A DNA stretch of 64,000 nt from Cyanophora paradoxa (lineage: Eukaryota; Glaucocystophyceae; Cyanophorales; Cyanophoraceae): NCBI GenBank assembly GCA_004431415.1, contig QPMI01000165.1, forward strand, positions 1 through 64,000, written 5' to 3'. Position 1 is the first letter of the stretch. Each line of letters starts with the position of its first letter. The notes beneath the pieces were generated by a model. That model did no database searches. It was not told the DNA's origin and saw only the letters and a program-made list of their open reading frames with translations. The position numbers were made by a program, and so were the translations under genes. This document shows positions 1 through 10,179 of this stretch, one piece after another.

Positions 1-3000
1 CGCTTCCAATGTGACCATATCTTCGAACCTTGTGGGTAAAAGACTTTCTATTAAATCAGAGCAACCTTGAATATATTGATATCACCAGCAATCTCCCATT
101 TACCTATGGCACTGATAACTCAGCCCTCGTAATATATCATGGGGGCTCACCTGTTGCATTCTTTGGCAGCAATTTCCCCACTGTGCGAACCTTCCAGCAC
201 GAAATCAATAAAGCCCGCCCCATCCCACTGACAGCTGTCGTCGAATGGGATCCTGTTAAGTATTCGCAGAGCATCACAAGCAATATCACCCTCACTCGAC
301 CGCATTTAATTGATGTCATGGGGGTCGACCTTGTAAAGGAGTTTTATAGCGAGCGATTTACCAGAAATGAGCGAGATGTAGCCCAGGATCTCGAAATTTC
401 TGGTTTATCAATTGCTACCGCAGCAAACACGGCAGGGCTCGCCGTTCTAACAGGAGCTATCACCATCACTGATGCGATCATGTATTTATCCCGCGATTTG
501 GTGCCTTTGCTCGATCATCAGTTTAATCTCGGGCAATCTAACACTGATGCTGTTAAGAAATGGCTCAATGTGTATGCCTATGATGGGTGGTTTGATGACT
601 TGCACACGACCAATTTTTATAGCACGACCTCAAAAACAAGTAACATAATCTTGCCTTTCAATCACTCAGTCCGACCCAGTGATTTACCCACTGATGAGAG
701 AGCTCTGATCAGCTATAACGACTTTAACAGCAATCTTTCCGCTCAGTTCGCGAACTGAGACCTACACTGTCGAGGATACCCTCAGCAGCTCGCAAATGGG
801 TCTATGTCGCTTACGTAGGCAAACCTACATATACATTCACTTGGGATCAGTTGGGTGTCACAGGTTTGGAGAGTATACCCACTGTTCATTGGTGGATCAC
901 ACAACTTATTATAATCTATCACTAACAATAATGAATCTAATAAAGCATTTATCCAAAATGTCACCTCCACAGGGTTTCAGGTTCGTTGTCATTAACGAGA
1001 CATACAATTTACTTATCATCCGAAACAACTCATTGAGTTCCGAAGCTACTATTAGTTTCACTCTTAACATCAATTTATCACCCCTGAATTCGATAGCAAA
1101 CCCAGAGTGAAGGTTTACCGAGATTTACAAGGTAGCAATATCGTTCCCTTCTCACAGAATTTCGATCTTGGGGCGAATTCTTTGAGGTGGAACACAGTTT
1201 ATACTTTGAATGCAAACACCTGTAATATTGTGGTCGCAGGGTCATCGGCTACTATTGGAGATCTGACCGCCCCTTTCAAAAAGGAGTATCTTAAAGAGCT
1301 GTATATTACAAAGTCTGATTTACCAGATGCTATTTCGTTGGTGCTCTCCCCGACTCCCAGTATATCCTACCACAATGTGAAAGACACAAGTAATGTAGTG
1401 CAGAGTGGAAGCAAAGTATTCCAGGCATCCGAGATATCAGCAACAACATATAGATATCTTGCAGGGGTTCCAGCGAATTTTAATTTTACATTTGAGACAC
1501 CATTTGTCTCTCCTCCTACTATTGAAATAACTGACACGAATTTGTATGTGATCAATAATGGATCATCTACCTCTCTCAACAATGCGCCCCTTGGTTACTC
1601 TCCATTTGTCGCCACAAATATAACAACAACCGGCTTTACACTTGTCGGAAATGCAACAGTGACCTATGCTCTGTCAGGATATCCTGTTGGATTGTATTTT
1701 GCGAAGTTTAATCTTACTCCAATCCCACCTGTGTCCCTTTCTCCTCCCTTTACTATCAGTTGGAAGGCAACAGGAACTATTCCACGATTCGACCCCGAAG
1801 ATCGCTTGAAAATTAGGTATCCTCTCGATGTGACCGACCTCCATACTACGAGAATAAATGGGCAGAATTTCGTATTTAATGGAACCAATGCGACTCTGAT
1901 CAATAACAGTGTCACAAATAATTACTTTTTCGATTCTCGATATATTAATACTTGCAATATTGTCATACAAAACACGTTTGAAAATCGCAGTAAGACCTTA
2001 ACAGTCACCTTGCCCACTCACTCGAATGTCTCAGATGGATTTCACTATTATCTTTTCAATCGTAATTACACCTCATATATTCCATATCCTTCTGAGACTG
2101 TCAACATGAGCTATCCCAGAGTCACCCTAACATCGACCAATGCTGACTTCTTTGGATCCACGGACTTTATGACCTTCTTTGCTTCACATCCTCTACTGAT
2201 GGGCTCTTAGTTATTACACTTTCAGATATGATGCTGTTTGGACTCAGCTTGACAGCCACCCAAATACAGATGTAATCGAAGTGGGCGATAAGAAATATAT
2301 AAAAACCGCTTCCCCATGGGTGTGCACTGTCCGGCTCGATGACAGATACACTCCCAACCTAAATAACATTGGAATGCACTCGACTTGCAATATTTATGTG
2401 CAAGGTGCAATTTCGGCTACAAATATTTCGAGGGAGGAACTGTGATGCAGGGCATCGATTGCTATCGCGAAATGGATTCTTTGAGTCATTCAGTGGACAG
2501 CTCTACCGCCCTTTATCAGGGACACAGTGTATGATACCACATGCAATATTTGGGTGTGTCGATCTGTGAGCAATCCGCCTGTGACAAAGGAATTATATAA
2601 ATATCTGTCAGATACCTATGGTGCAATCTCAGGATCCTCCACAGGAAATCCAGCGACGGCTCCCATCGTGTTTGCAAATGCATACACAGCGCCGACATCA
2701 TTAGCAGGGTCGACAGAGCCGCCACCAAACGATCCCAATCCGAACCAGCCTAACCCAGATCCCGATTCAAAAGATCCCCCTACAACTAATCCAGATCCAA
2801 ACACGACACCTAATAATCCCTCAAATCCTACAAATCCAGTCGGATCGCCAGGAATGGATCCCGGGACGTTAGTGCTTCTAATTCTCTTGCCAATTCTCGG
2901 TGCTCTTGGACTTGTGCTTGCATACAAATTCCGAGCTCTATGTTGTGCTTGCATAGACAGAACCATTGCAGGAGCAGGTAATAAATACTCGGTGCCAGAA

Positions 3001-3228
3001 ATGAATGTGACCCAAACAGCCGAAGGAGATGTGGGCTTAGAGGTGAGGTCAGCCGAGGGCATGGTCTTAGTGTAGTGAGAACTGATCAACCACCAGCAAG
3101 TAGGCAGCACCCAAAAAATCGCGAGCAGAACGAATGCTGAATCAATAATAAAAGATAATGCAGACTTTATGGCGGAAATGGCACAGCGAGAAGGGAGAAT
3201 ATATGAACATGTTCCAAATGTTATGTAG
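1..3228 (+). pseudogene. Large fibre/spike gene of element A, multiply frameshifted, 5' end outside the window
   Basis: This stretch matches the 1240-aa spike of element B (46687-50409) from its middle to its stop codon, with high identity from about 760 onwards. The reading frame changes near 60, several times between 758 and 1107, and again near 2200, 2430 and 3075. Most of the changes are single-base losses in short homopolymers, for example GGG to GG. Recognisable parts are the central beta-rich region, the Pro/Asn/Asp-rich stalk (about 2700-2850) and the transmembrane segment followed by a Cys-rich stretch (about 2870-2960). The amino-terminal part (about 30-758) is more divergent from B. 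It is either a decayed copy or an intact gene read with homopolymer errors near a contig end. Confidence 0.75.
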
Positions 3229-3265
3229 CGATCCTAATTTTTGTAGTATGCCATAATAGAGAATA

Positions 3266-4734
3266 ATGACGGAACCCATAGTAGAAACGACAGTAAAGAA
3301 TGCTGTATTGGATAATCAATTTTATATAACCCATGCCAATATACCCAGTGAATCCAATGACCTAATTGTTAATCTAAAAGGCTATGTGATGGAGCTATGG
3401 CTTCTAACCTATGGAATGACCTTTTCGGTTACGAGTTTGGTCACATCTATGACATTGCAAATGGGATCGGCTATGTGGATGCGATGGCAGGCACAGCCTT
3501 TCGAAATCTAAATTGCAACTGTGTGGGTGGGTGGATGTTTCAGATCTGTTCAAATGTCGATCCTACTATTGATCCCGCCACGATAACCTTTGATTGCAAT
3601 CTGTTTGCCCCCAAAACCATTTTCTCCATCACTTGCAATCTCGTTAATTCGGATGTGCCCATAGTAGCACCTGTAATAGGTGCATCAAATATGTATATCC
3701 AAAGAAACCCGGTCGTGCATACAGGTGCCGAATTTATATTGGCCGACAACACCCCAATTAGTCGACTCGAATTGCCCACGAATTTCACCTTTAATCTCGT
3801 GGATGAGTTCCCTAACAGTCAAAGTCTTATGTATTTCACCTCTGAAAATCGCCTTTCGGGTGCATTCTCACCCATTGAGCTGTCTATACCGAAGCAAAAG
3901 GTGAGCTATAAAGAGCTTACAGATGTGCCGGCGGGATTTAGTGGGAAGTGGAGTGATATCATTCAGAAGCCGACTTGGAGTAGTGTAGCATACACAGGAA
4001 ATTACTATGATTTAGTAGGAACTCCCGATTTCACAAGCTATATACCTCGTTGGATTGATCAAGGTGTAATTATATCAGAATCTACACTTCCTTTCAATGG
4101 GACATGGGATAGGTTATTTACTAAGCCGAATTTGCATGCTGTTGCCACAAGTGGTGACTACAACGATTTAACTAACACCCCTATTGCACCGACCTTGCAT
4201 GCTGTGGCTACAAGTGGAGACTACAATGATCTCATTAATACACCGAACCTACATGCTGTGGCTACAAGCGGGAACTATGACGATTTAATTAACACACCTA
4301 CTTCGCCACCTACTCACAATCACAGCATAGAGTTGCTCACGAATTTCGGTAATTATGTGAATCCAAATGCATATGTGCAACAAGGGACAGCGAATGTAGT
4401 TTTGGAAAATAGAATATACAATGCAGGAGAGACCTTTCAGTTATCGGGAACGGTCGTATTCTCTAACCCATTTTATAGTGATGCAGTGATTACTACCTCT
4501 ATCGAGAATAGCTACAACTCTGTAAATTGGGAAATGACCAACTGTGTGTATATCGGACCTGAGTATGTTAATAATGAGAGAGTAGGACTAAAAACTAAGT
4601 TTACATGGATCGTTAGATTCACAGCTTTCGCATCGACTAATTTCACAAATGTCACAGCAGCAAATCGCACCCTTAAACTCCATTGGATTGCTGTCGGACC
4701 TCTCCAAAACATAATATTCTCGCTTAATAAGTAA
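3266..4734 (+). pseudogene. Second fibre gene of element A with one frameshift
   Basis: The first 40 codons (3266 to about 3390) and the rest (about 3390-4734) are in different frames; compared with B at 50570 one G is missing from a G-run. The N-terminal 150 residues match B's second fibre (50448 onward), whereas the rest does not. In place of B's HxH repeats there are tandem repeats of the form 'LHAVATSGxYxDLxNTP' (about 4130-4310), typical of phage tail fibres, followed by a C-terminal beta-rich head. It probably encodes a trimeric receptor-binding fibre. The same break in B is absent, so this copy is a recent pseudogene or a sequencing artefact. Confidence 0.7.
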
Positions 4735-4748
4735 AGAACAATCAAAAG

Positions 4749-5676
4749 ATGTCAACTGTATTCACGCCTGTGTTTTCTTTGAGTGCAAGTGCTGTCCATA
4801 ATGTCCAACACACAGTCTATGATTTATCTCCGAGCCACCCTTCGACTGAGACAGCGAAAACCGATTCTTTTAATGACCAAAGCATACTCAGAGTCAAAGA
4901 ACTCAGAGCTGACAAGATTGATGGACTCGTTAAAGCTACTCAAATGATCGTATCGAATCGACCCGCAATCTCTTCGGGGCTGGTCACCAAAGAAAATCTA
5001 TATGAAGGTCAACAGGATTCCAAAACGGCTTTTAATCCGGCTGATAGGAATTCGGCGGCTTTCCAAGTTTACAGTGGCGGGGCATGGATTGGGACTGGCT
5101 TGGGGGTGAATGGGAATGCGACAGTTAGTGGGACAGGCTCATTTACTGGATTACTCACAGCAAATGGTGGTGTTAGTGGAACCACTGGGACTTTCTCAGG
5201 GCTCCTTACAGCGAATGGAGGGGTTACTGGAACCACTGGGACATTCAGTGGTAGTGTTAAAATGAACAGTCACCCAATGATGGGAAGGCGTGGAACCACA
5301 GCGCTTGGATCAGGGAGCACATTTATTAAATTTAACAGTTATACAACTGGTTTTACAAGGCTTGGGACATCAACGTTTGCTGATGGGCGTTTCACATGTC
5401 AGACAAAAGGAGTATACATTGTTCTGGGTTCTTCTTTATCAGCAAATATTTCGAGTGGCTTAGCACAGCTTCTTTATCAGCAAATATTTCGAGTGGCTTA
5501 GCACAGCTACGGTGAGCCAATTTAGATATAACATAAATCCCGCTGGTAACTGGATTGGTATGGAGACAGGAGGAGTAGTAGAACTTTCTCCGGGAGATTA
5601 TGTAGAGCTCTGGATTCAGAATGCGTGGCAAGATGGTTGCGGGCTTTATATAGCTATGGTAACTGCCACTGATTAA
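4749..5676 (+). pseudogene. Third fibre gene of element A (C1q-like head), broken by a 38-bp tandem duplication and frame shift
   Basis: The N-terminus carries the module found in all short fibres of this window: an 'H...V.D' start, then 'ILRVKELRADK' and 'TQMIVSN'. A Gly/Thr-rich stretch (about residues 120-170, two near-identical 'GTFSGLLTANGGV' units) follows. The open frame ends at 5501 just after a 38-bp tandem duplication (5433-5508). The expected C-terminal strands ('LSPGDYVELWIQ') continue in another frame to a stop at 5676. Removing the duplication alone does not restore the frame, so at least one more indel exists. There is no direct counterpart in B, C or D beyond the N-terminal module. 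Confidence 0.65.
5433..5508 (+). repeat. 38-bp perfect tandem duplication inside fibre gene
   Basis: Two identical 38-bp units (5433-5470 and 5471-5508) lie head to tail in the head domain of the third fibre gene of element A. Since 38 is not a multiple of three the duplication breaks the frame. It could be replication slippage or an assembly artefact. Confidence 0.9.
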
Positions 5677-5698
5677 TTTTGTTTCCTTAGAATAAAGA

Positions 5699-5962
5699 AT
5701 GTCGAACGTATATGAAGTGATTTTATCGAATACAGAAAAGTTGGCAATGGAATATATTGCGTTCTCCCCTGCTGAATGGATTACAAATGTAGTGAAAAGT
5801 CGTGCAATGTCGGCAATGGATGACATTGTAGCCCAAGAGGTTCAATCGTGTATTGCCGCTGGAATTCCGATTCCACTCACAAAGGAGGCGATTGTAGAGC
5901 AAGCATTTAATCGGGGGACTGTTCGAAAGGCAAGCGAAATTCCTGTGAGTGCTCCTATGTAA
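5699..5962 (+). CDS. Small fibre-associated protein (87 aa), element A
   Basis: One of four copies in the window, always next to fibre genes (others at 32528, 54189 and 60917). The protein has no signal peptide or membrane segment. It shows the pattern 'LAMEYIAxSPAEWITNxVxxRAxxAxDDIVxxEVQ' followed by 'IPxTKEAIVxxAFxRGTVRKA'. This pattern resembles short proteins encoded beside tail-fibre genes in marine bacteriophages (recalled family knowledge, not searched). A role in fibre assembly or attachment is inferred from position. It is the only undamaged gene of element A in the window. Confidence 0.8.
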   Translation: MSNVYEVILSNTEKLAMEYIAFSPAEWITNVVKSRAMSAMDDIVAQEVQSCIAAGIPIPLTKEAIVEQAFNRGTVRKASEIPVSAPM

Positions 5963-6001
5963 AGAATTCGAATTCGAAGAATGAGAGATGGGTTTATTGT
6001 T

Positions 6002-6057
6002 ATTTTTCATAGATCATGCATAAGAAAGGCATGTATCTTGCATAGTGGGCGGGGCGC
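6002..6057 (+). repeat. 56-bp block shared by elements A and B after the last gene
   Basis: After the 87-aa gene both elements carry an almost identical block (6002-6057 and 54469-54523, one mismatch) with the core CATGCATAAGAAAGGCATG and a G/C-rich end. Sequence beyond it is unrelated in A and B. The core holds short dyads (ATGCA...TGCAT; GCATG...GCATG). It may be a 3'-end signal or the inner edge of the terminal region. Confidence 0.6.
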
Positions 6058-6058
6058 A

Positions 6059-7118
6059 CTTATCCCCTTCGTATCCACTTCGTATCCACTTCGTATCCAC
6101 TTCGTGTTCACTAAATTATATCGCACTGATTCAGTTTGCATTTTGCCCCCACCCTACACCCCACCCTATACTACAATCTCGTTATTTCTATACATATTTA
6201 CTATCTATTTAATTAGAGTTTGTACATTGAAATAAGTGAGGTGTATCGATAAGTAATACAGGGTGGGGAGGGTGGGGTTGGGTGGGGTCTTTTTTGCCCA
6301 AAAATATTTGACCCCCCAAAAATTTAAGGGATTCAAAAAAAAGCCCCACCTCACCCCACTTACCCCACCCTATCGAAGTACGCACGATATCATAGTAGGC
6401 TACATCGGGATTGCGCTCATATCACAGTGTATACAGTGGAGGTGGTGCCCTCTTTCTCACCCCACCCTATCGATCGCGATATATATAGCGATCGCGAAAT
6501 ATACAGCACATGATACTTGTTTTTAATACAGATCGCGCCGTTCTAATACGATCCGATTATATCGTATCACGTCGGTATCACGTCGGTATCACGTCGGTTC
6601 AATATCCTAATTATTAAATGGTTGGCTGATACCACTTTCACACCCCACCCTCACACCCCACCCGGTATTAATTTTAACATACATAATATATATAATTTAT
6701 ACATTAATCACATTGAAATCAATCATGAATATAGTAAGTAATACAGGGTGGGGTAAGTGGGGTTGGGTGGGGTCTTTTTTGACCAAGAATTTTTGAGGGG
6801 GAATTATTTTAGGGAATTCAAAAAAATGCCCCACCTCACCCCACCCGCCCCACCCTATCGAAGCTACGTAGGTGATACACATGACTATATGGGGCGCGTC
6901 CCAAGCAGCACATTGTAGTTGTTTTCAATACACATCGCGCATCGTAAACACATATCGACTATATCGCGATTACATATTTTATATACATAATTTACAAAGA
7001 TTCCACGATACTTTTATTATATTTAATAATTCATTTACGAACTACCGATAAAAAACATATCACATATCGATATACACTATGATAAAAATGCTAATATCTT
7101 TATATAACTTATAGTAAC
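6059..7118. repeat. Non-coding terminal region of element A with two G-rich/C-rich palindromic modules
   Basis: No gene is visible. The stretch begins with a 12-bp tandem repeat (about 6066-6105, unit containing CTTCGTATCCAC). It then holds two copies of a module of about 230 bp: a C-rich box (6146-6167; 6640-6664), AT-rich DNA, a TGGGG-rich arm (6261-6288; 6746-6773), a 50-bp spacer and a complementary CCCCA-rich arm (6343-6373; 6828-6859). The same module occurs in the TIRs of element C and between two of its genes. By position this is A's right terminal inverted repeat, but the left copy is outside the window. Confidence 0.7.
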
Positions 7119-7189
7119 ACACATATAAAAACAAATATTATTATCCTGAGCGGAACGCGAGGGATAATAATATTTGTTTTTATATGTGT
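7119..7189. repeat. Terminal hairpin of element A
   Basis: A perfect 27-bp inverted repeat (7119-7145 with 7163-7189) encloses the 17-nt loop CTGAGCGGAACGCGAGG (7146-7162). The outer end reads TATGTGT, equal to ACACATA on the other strand, as in elements C and D. The stem sequence differs from that of C and D while the loop is identical to that of C. The hairpin sits exactly where B's helicase reading frame is interrupted, which defines it as the end of A. Confidence 0.9.
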
Positions 7190-8428
7190 CACGGATCCCG
7201 AGAACATTATACAAAGTACGAACGGTAATATTCTCGATGCCGCGGACTTTGAGAGAGTCCCTCAGCTCCGCGCACTGTTTGTTATAGGGGCAAATAATCA
7301 AGCAATTCGATTTTTGGGAGGCGAAACAGTTAACTCCGAGGGTCGATTTTCCACTACCGGGCATGTCAGCAAGGACAAGCATACGATTGTGGAGCTCCGC
7401 AACCCGATTAAGGCACTCCGGATTAAATTCGTCCCTTAGCGAGAACCGGTTAATGAGTATGTCGGGATCCTGAAATTCGAGAGTTACACCCCGTGGTGGG
7501 CGGAGTGCATTCTCAGGGCATCTTTTCCCGGGAATATAGCTGAATTTGCCCATGTTCTCAAACGCATTTCGGTCGAACTCTTTCTTACTTGTCCATGAAC
7601 CTTCAATATATAGGCAATCCGTTCTGATCCCGGCAACCTTGTGCCCGCGCGCTGTCAGGCGCTTGTATTGCGCAAACATATTAGCGCGGTTGCGATCGTA
7701 AATATGAAAGTGGATCGGGAGGAATCCGTTAACGAGCTCGCGGTGAGAGCTGATCTTTACGAAATAGATGTGACCTTCGAATTCGCTGAGAGCTTTGACA
7801 CGTTTCGAATTCTTTGGATTGAAAGTAAACACCTCTACTGTTCCTCCGCATTCTTGGGCGAACCTCTCAGCCTCGGCACGGTTGTAGAACATTTTCGTGG
7901 ATGTTTGCGAGTCTTGGAATTTGCCGAGCATTCCGATCTCTTTCACTAAAAGGTGCTTCTTGTCTGTGGTTTGAATGTCACTTGAAAGCACTTTCTTCAT
8001 CTCAGCGATCGACGTATTGGGCACCAAATGCGAAGGCTCCGCGACCGCGATAATCTCTATCTTGTCCTTTACGTCCGCCCAGTGCATGGCGAGAGTGTAG
8101 CCTGTCATGAAATTATAACAGCGACCACTCACGGAAAATGCGCGATCCAGAATGATTTCGACTCCATCAATCTTGCGAGACATGGCGGCATCATAATCAA
8201 TGTCCTCATCGTCGGCGAAAGTCGCTTGCTCTCTCTCAAACGCGACCACACGCACGTAGTAGATCGCGTATTCGAGAATATCGCTTCCCGCTTTAAAGGG
8301 AACGAAGTCATCGAATACATTGTACTTCGGAAGATATTGCATGCCTTTCAGTATCGAAGGGTAGCACTTCGCCATATCGACGGCTGTGTAGGTGGCTTTC
8401 GGGTTTGGCTTATAGAAATAGCCGCTAA
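7190..8428 (-). pseudogene. C-terminal part of element B polymerase-helicase, cut by insertions on both sides
   Basis: Read on the minus strand this is the continuation of the gene at 37170-39066. It begins at the insertion site of C and after about 8 codons shows a polymerase motif A-like segment ('VDMAKCYPSIL', near 8370). A motif C-like segment ('IRTDCLYIEG', near 7615) has Arg where family B enzymes usually have the first Asp of DTD. It then passes into a helicase domain with Walker A 'GSGKST' (near 7340) and a following motif 'CLIICPYN'. The frame ends at 7190 where element A begins, so the remaining helicase motifs should lie left of A. Family B-like polymerase fused to an SF1-type helicase is my reading; the polymerase part is divergent. 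The gene cannot yield a full protein in this state. Confidence 0.7.
8423..8428. repeat. Left target-site duplication of element C (CGCTAA)
   Basis: The six bases CGCTAA directly precede the ACACAT end of C and recur directly after its other end (37170-37175). A 6-bp duplication fits Polinton integration by a retrovirus-like integrase, which C encodes. Confidence 0.92.
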
Positions 8429-8499
8429 ACACATAAAGATAAACGTATTTTTAACCCTCGCGTTCCGCTCAGGTTAAAAATACGTTTATCTTTATGTGT
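8429..8499. repeat. Left terminal hairpin of element C
   Basis: A 27-bp perfect inverted repeat (8429-8455 with 8473-8499) encloses the 17-nt loop CCTCGCGTTCCGCTCAG. Read from the element end inward, loop sequence and orientation equal those of A and of the right end of C. The loop can fold further: GCG pairs with CGC around a TTC tip. Confidence 0.93.
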
Positions 8500-9452
8500 G
8501 TTAATACATATTTTATATAACTTTAACATGATATTATACATATTTATATGTAATTATCGATGTGAAAATGATAAATTCGATATAACCACGATTAATTTTT
8601 ATGCAAATTCGATATAATCGCGATATATTTAATGTAAATCCGATATAATCCCGATTGCGTTTATTGTAAACAACTACAATTTACTGCGTGATTCATTTAA
8701 TGATAAGGTGGGGCGGTGGGGTCTGGTTGGGTCTGTTTTTCGAATTGCTATAATTGTCTTGGCGTTCTAAATTTTTCTGAAAAGTGACCCCACCACACCC
8801 CACCACCCCACCCTATCGATTAATTTATACTTCCACACTTAATTATATGGTAATTGCAATCTAATATATATCAATTTGAATAGTGGAAATGTTATGTGTT
8901 ATGGTAATGGTTGGGTGTATGGTGGTGTGTAATCTCTTACGTAATTCAGTGTGGGAATCTCTACGATATAGAAGCGGAAATTAACATGTAAATACCGTTA
9001 GATCTGTACAGGTTGGGTGTAAATACCGTTAGATCTGTTCAGGTTGGGTGTAATCTCTCTGGTATTAGAGTGTTAATACTAACATATCATATATTTATCG
9101 ATGCGGTGGGGCGGTGGGGTCTGGTGGGGCATGTTTTTGAAATTAATTATTTTTGGGGATCCGCTCAAAATTTTCTTGAAATTTGACCCCACCACACCCC
9201 ACCCTCCCACCCTATCGATTAATTCATACATCCACCACTTATTTATATGTTAATTTCAATCTAATATATAGCAAAAATAAAGGTGGTGATGTTATAGATT
9301 ATAGTAACGGTGGGGTGTAGGGTGGGGTGTCATTTCTTACTGATTCACGTAAGATTAACATGGAAATCGCGCTACTATATGCTTCTCCGCTTTCTCCAAC
9401 CCGCTAAACATACACGTTATCCTCTCATCTATCATTTGCGTTATTACTGATG
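8429..9452. repeat. Left terminal inverted repeat of element C
   Basis: The reverse complement matches 36148-37169 with only a few differences. It contains the terminal hairpin, AT-rich DNA with several 'TCGATATAA'-like repeats (8575-8665), two G-rich/C-rich palindromic modules (8705-8816 and 9104-9215) with G-rich partner boxes (about 8905-8933 and 9309-9331), and a duplicated 15-bp unit with GTTAGATCTGT (about 8995-9045). The innermost 98 bp are an antisense copy of the 3' end of the SpeD gene at the other side of the element. No gene is seen. Confidence 0.93.
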
Positions 9453-9533
9453 ATCGTGGGAAAATTTGAAAGTCCCGTGAGCAACCGAAAATGATTTAAG
9501 GAAAACGCGATACATTGGGGTAAGAAGGAAAAC

Positions 9534-9543
9534 ATTTTCTCTG
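9534..9543 (+). promoter_or_regulatory. Early-type promoter motif (ATTTTCTCTG) before the 9565 gene
   Basis: ATTTTCTCTG ends 21 bases before the ATG. The same core occurs before the AT-hook and primase genes of C and before three genes of B, all non-structural. The role as an early promoter is inferred. Confidence 0.55.
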
Positions 9544-9564
9544 TCGAAGATAAGTAAGGATCAA

Positions 9565-10179
9565 ATGGCGGTTACTATTAATACTGATCAGATGGCGTAC
9601 CTCTTCAATGGTAAACGTATCTTTGAATATCCTCTTTCCGATCTATCTTTCAACGTTGCCGAATTGTTTGATATCATCTTCTCACTTGATAATGACCGTA
9701 TGCTATTTTCCTTTATTAATACATTCTTTGCTCCGAAAGATATCCAATCGATCGGTTTCTTTATTGAAGAACCGCATAAGATTGTCATCCGTTCTACCGC
9801 TGGTTTCTCGTACGTAAAAATCCATGATTTTTCAATTAAGTATAGCATTGTTGACATCGACACAGAAGATGAAGGAGGATACCAACCTGTTGTGGATTTC
9901 TGGCATCTGTATAGATGCACTCCGTTTACTCTTATCGATGTTATCAGAACAATTAAGCGTGTTCAATCATTTAACCTTCTCTATTTCAAGGTTGATCGCA
10001 ATATGTCCGTTTATTATAAGAAGTTTGAAGAGCATGGATTGAAGATTACACGCCGTGTTACACTGCGGAAATTCTTGAAAGCCAACGGGGCTAAGTGGAG
10101 CCGCAATTGTAGAAGGTGGTATATTGAGGAAAACAACCAACTCATCGCTGATATCTTTTCAATCGCTCCCCAACGCTAA
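9565..10179 (+). CDS. Hypothetical protein with C-terminal DUF5710-like motif (204 aa)
   Basis: First gene inside the left TIR, with the early-type motif in front of it. The N-terminal 150 residues are not recognised. The C-terminal 35 residues ('FLKANGAKWSRNCRRWYIEE') resemble the small DUF5710-type module (pattern 'LGAKWDxxxKxWYVP') often attached to primases, helicases and other DNA-processing proteins. A role in nucleic-acid metabolism is therefore possible but weakly supported. Its 3' end overlaps the end of the convergent minor capsid gene by about 20 bp. Confidence 0.75.
   Translation: MAVTINTDQMAYLFNGKRIFEYPLSDLSFNVAELFDIIFSLDNDRMLFSFINTFFAPKDIQSIGFFIEEPHKIVIRSTAGFSYVKIHDFSIKYSIVDIDTEDEGGYQPVVDFWHLYRCTPFTLIDVIRTIKRVQSFNLLYFKVDRNMSVYYKKFEEHGLKITRRVTLRKFLKANGAKWSRNCRRWYIEENNQLIADIFSIAPQR

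Larger units (their letters stand above)
1..7189 (+). mobile_element. Element A: right-hand part of a polinton-like viral element
   Basis: Only the right part is in the window. It holds three fibre-type genes, all broken by small indels, an intact 87-aa companion gene and about 1.1 kb of non-coding terminal sequence ending in a 71-bp hairpin at 7189. Everything to 3700 is closely similar to element B at about 47.3-50.9 kb, but the second and third fibre genes diverge from B after that. The base after the hairpin resumes the helicase part of B's polymerase gene, so A is inserted in B. The candidate right target-site copy is CACGGA (7190-7195); its partner would lie left of the window. The boundary at 7189 is seen in sequence; membership in the PLV group is inferred from the shared hairpin and fibres. 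Confidence 0.8.

Noticed and set aside
2616-3110. Minus-strand Gly/Val/Pro-rich 164-codon frame
   Set aside because: Shadow of the repetitive Pro/Asn/Asp stalk coding sequence; the same shadow appears at 49794-50144.
1-3228. Programmed frameshifting in A's spike
   Set aside because: Many separate shifts, none with a consistent slippery site and downstream structure, and B's copy is read in one frame.
1-5962. Element A as a simple duplication of B
   Set aside because: Spike regions match, but the second fibre's C-terminal part, the third fibre and the terminal DNA differ from B, so it is a related separate element.
7119-7189. Hairpin as a transcription terminator
   Set aside because: It sits at an exact element border inside an interrupted gene, and identical-loop hairpins cap other elements next to a target-site duplication.
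8028-8477. Plus-strand 149-codon frame in the polymerase region
   Set aside because: It lies antisense to the polymerase motif A region and runs into the hairpin; no family pattern.
8700-9331. CRISPR-like array from G-rich repeats
   Set aside because: Units are two imperfect palindromic modules with long non-identical spacers, and they recur in TIRs; no cas genes.
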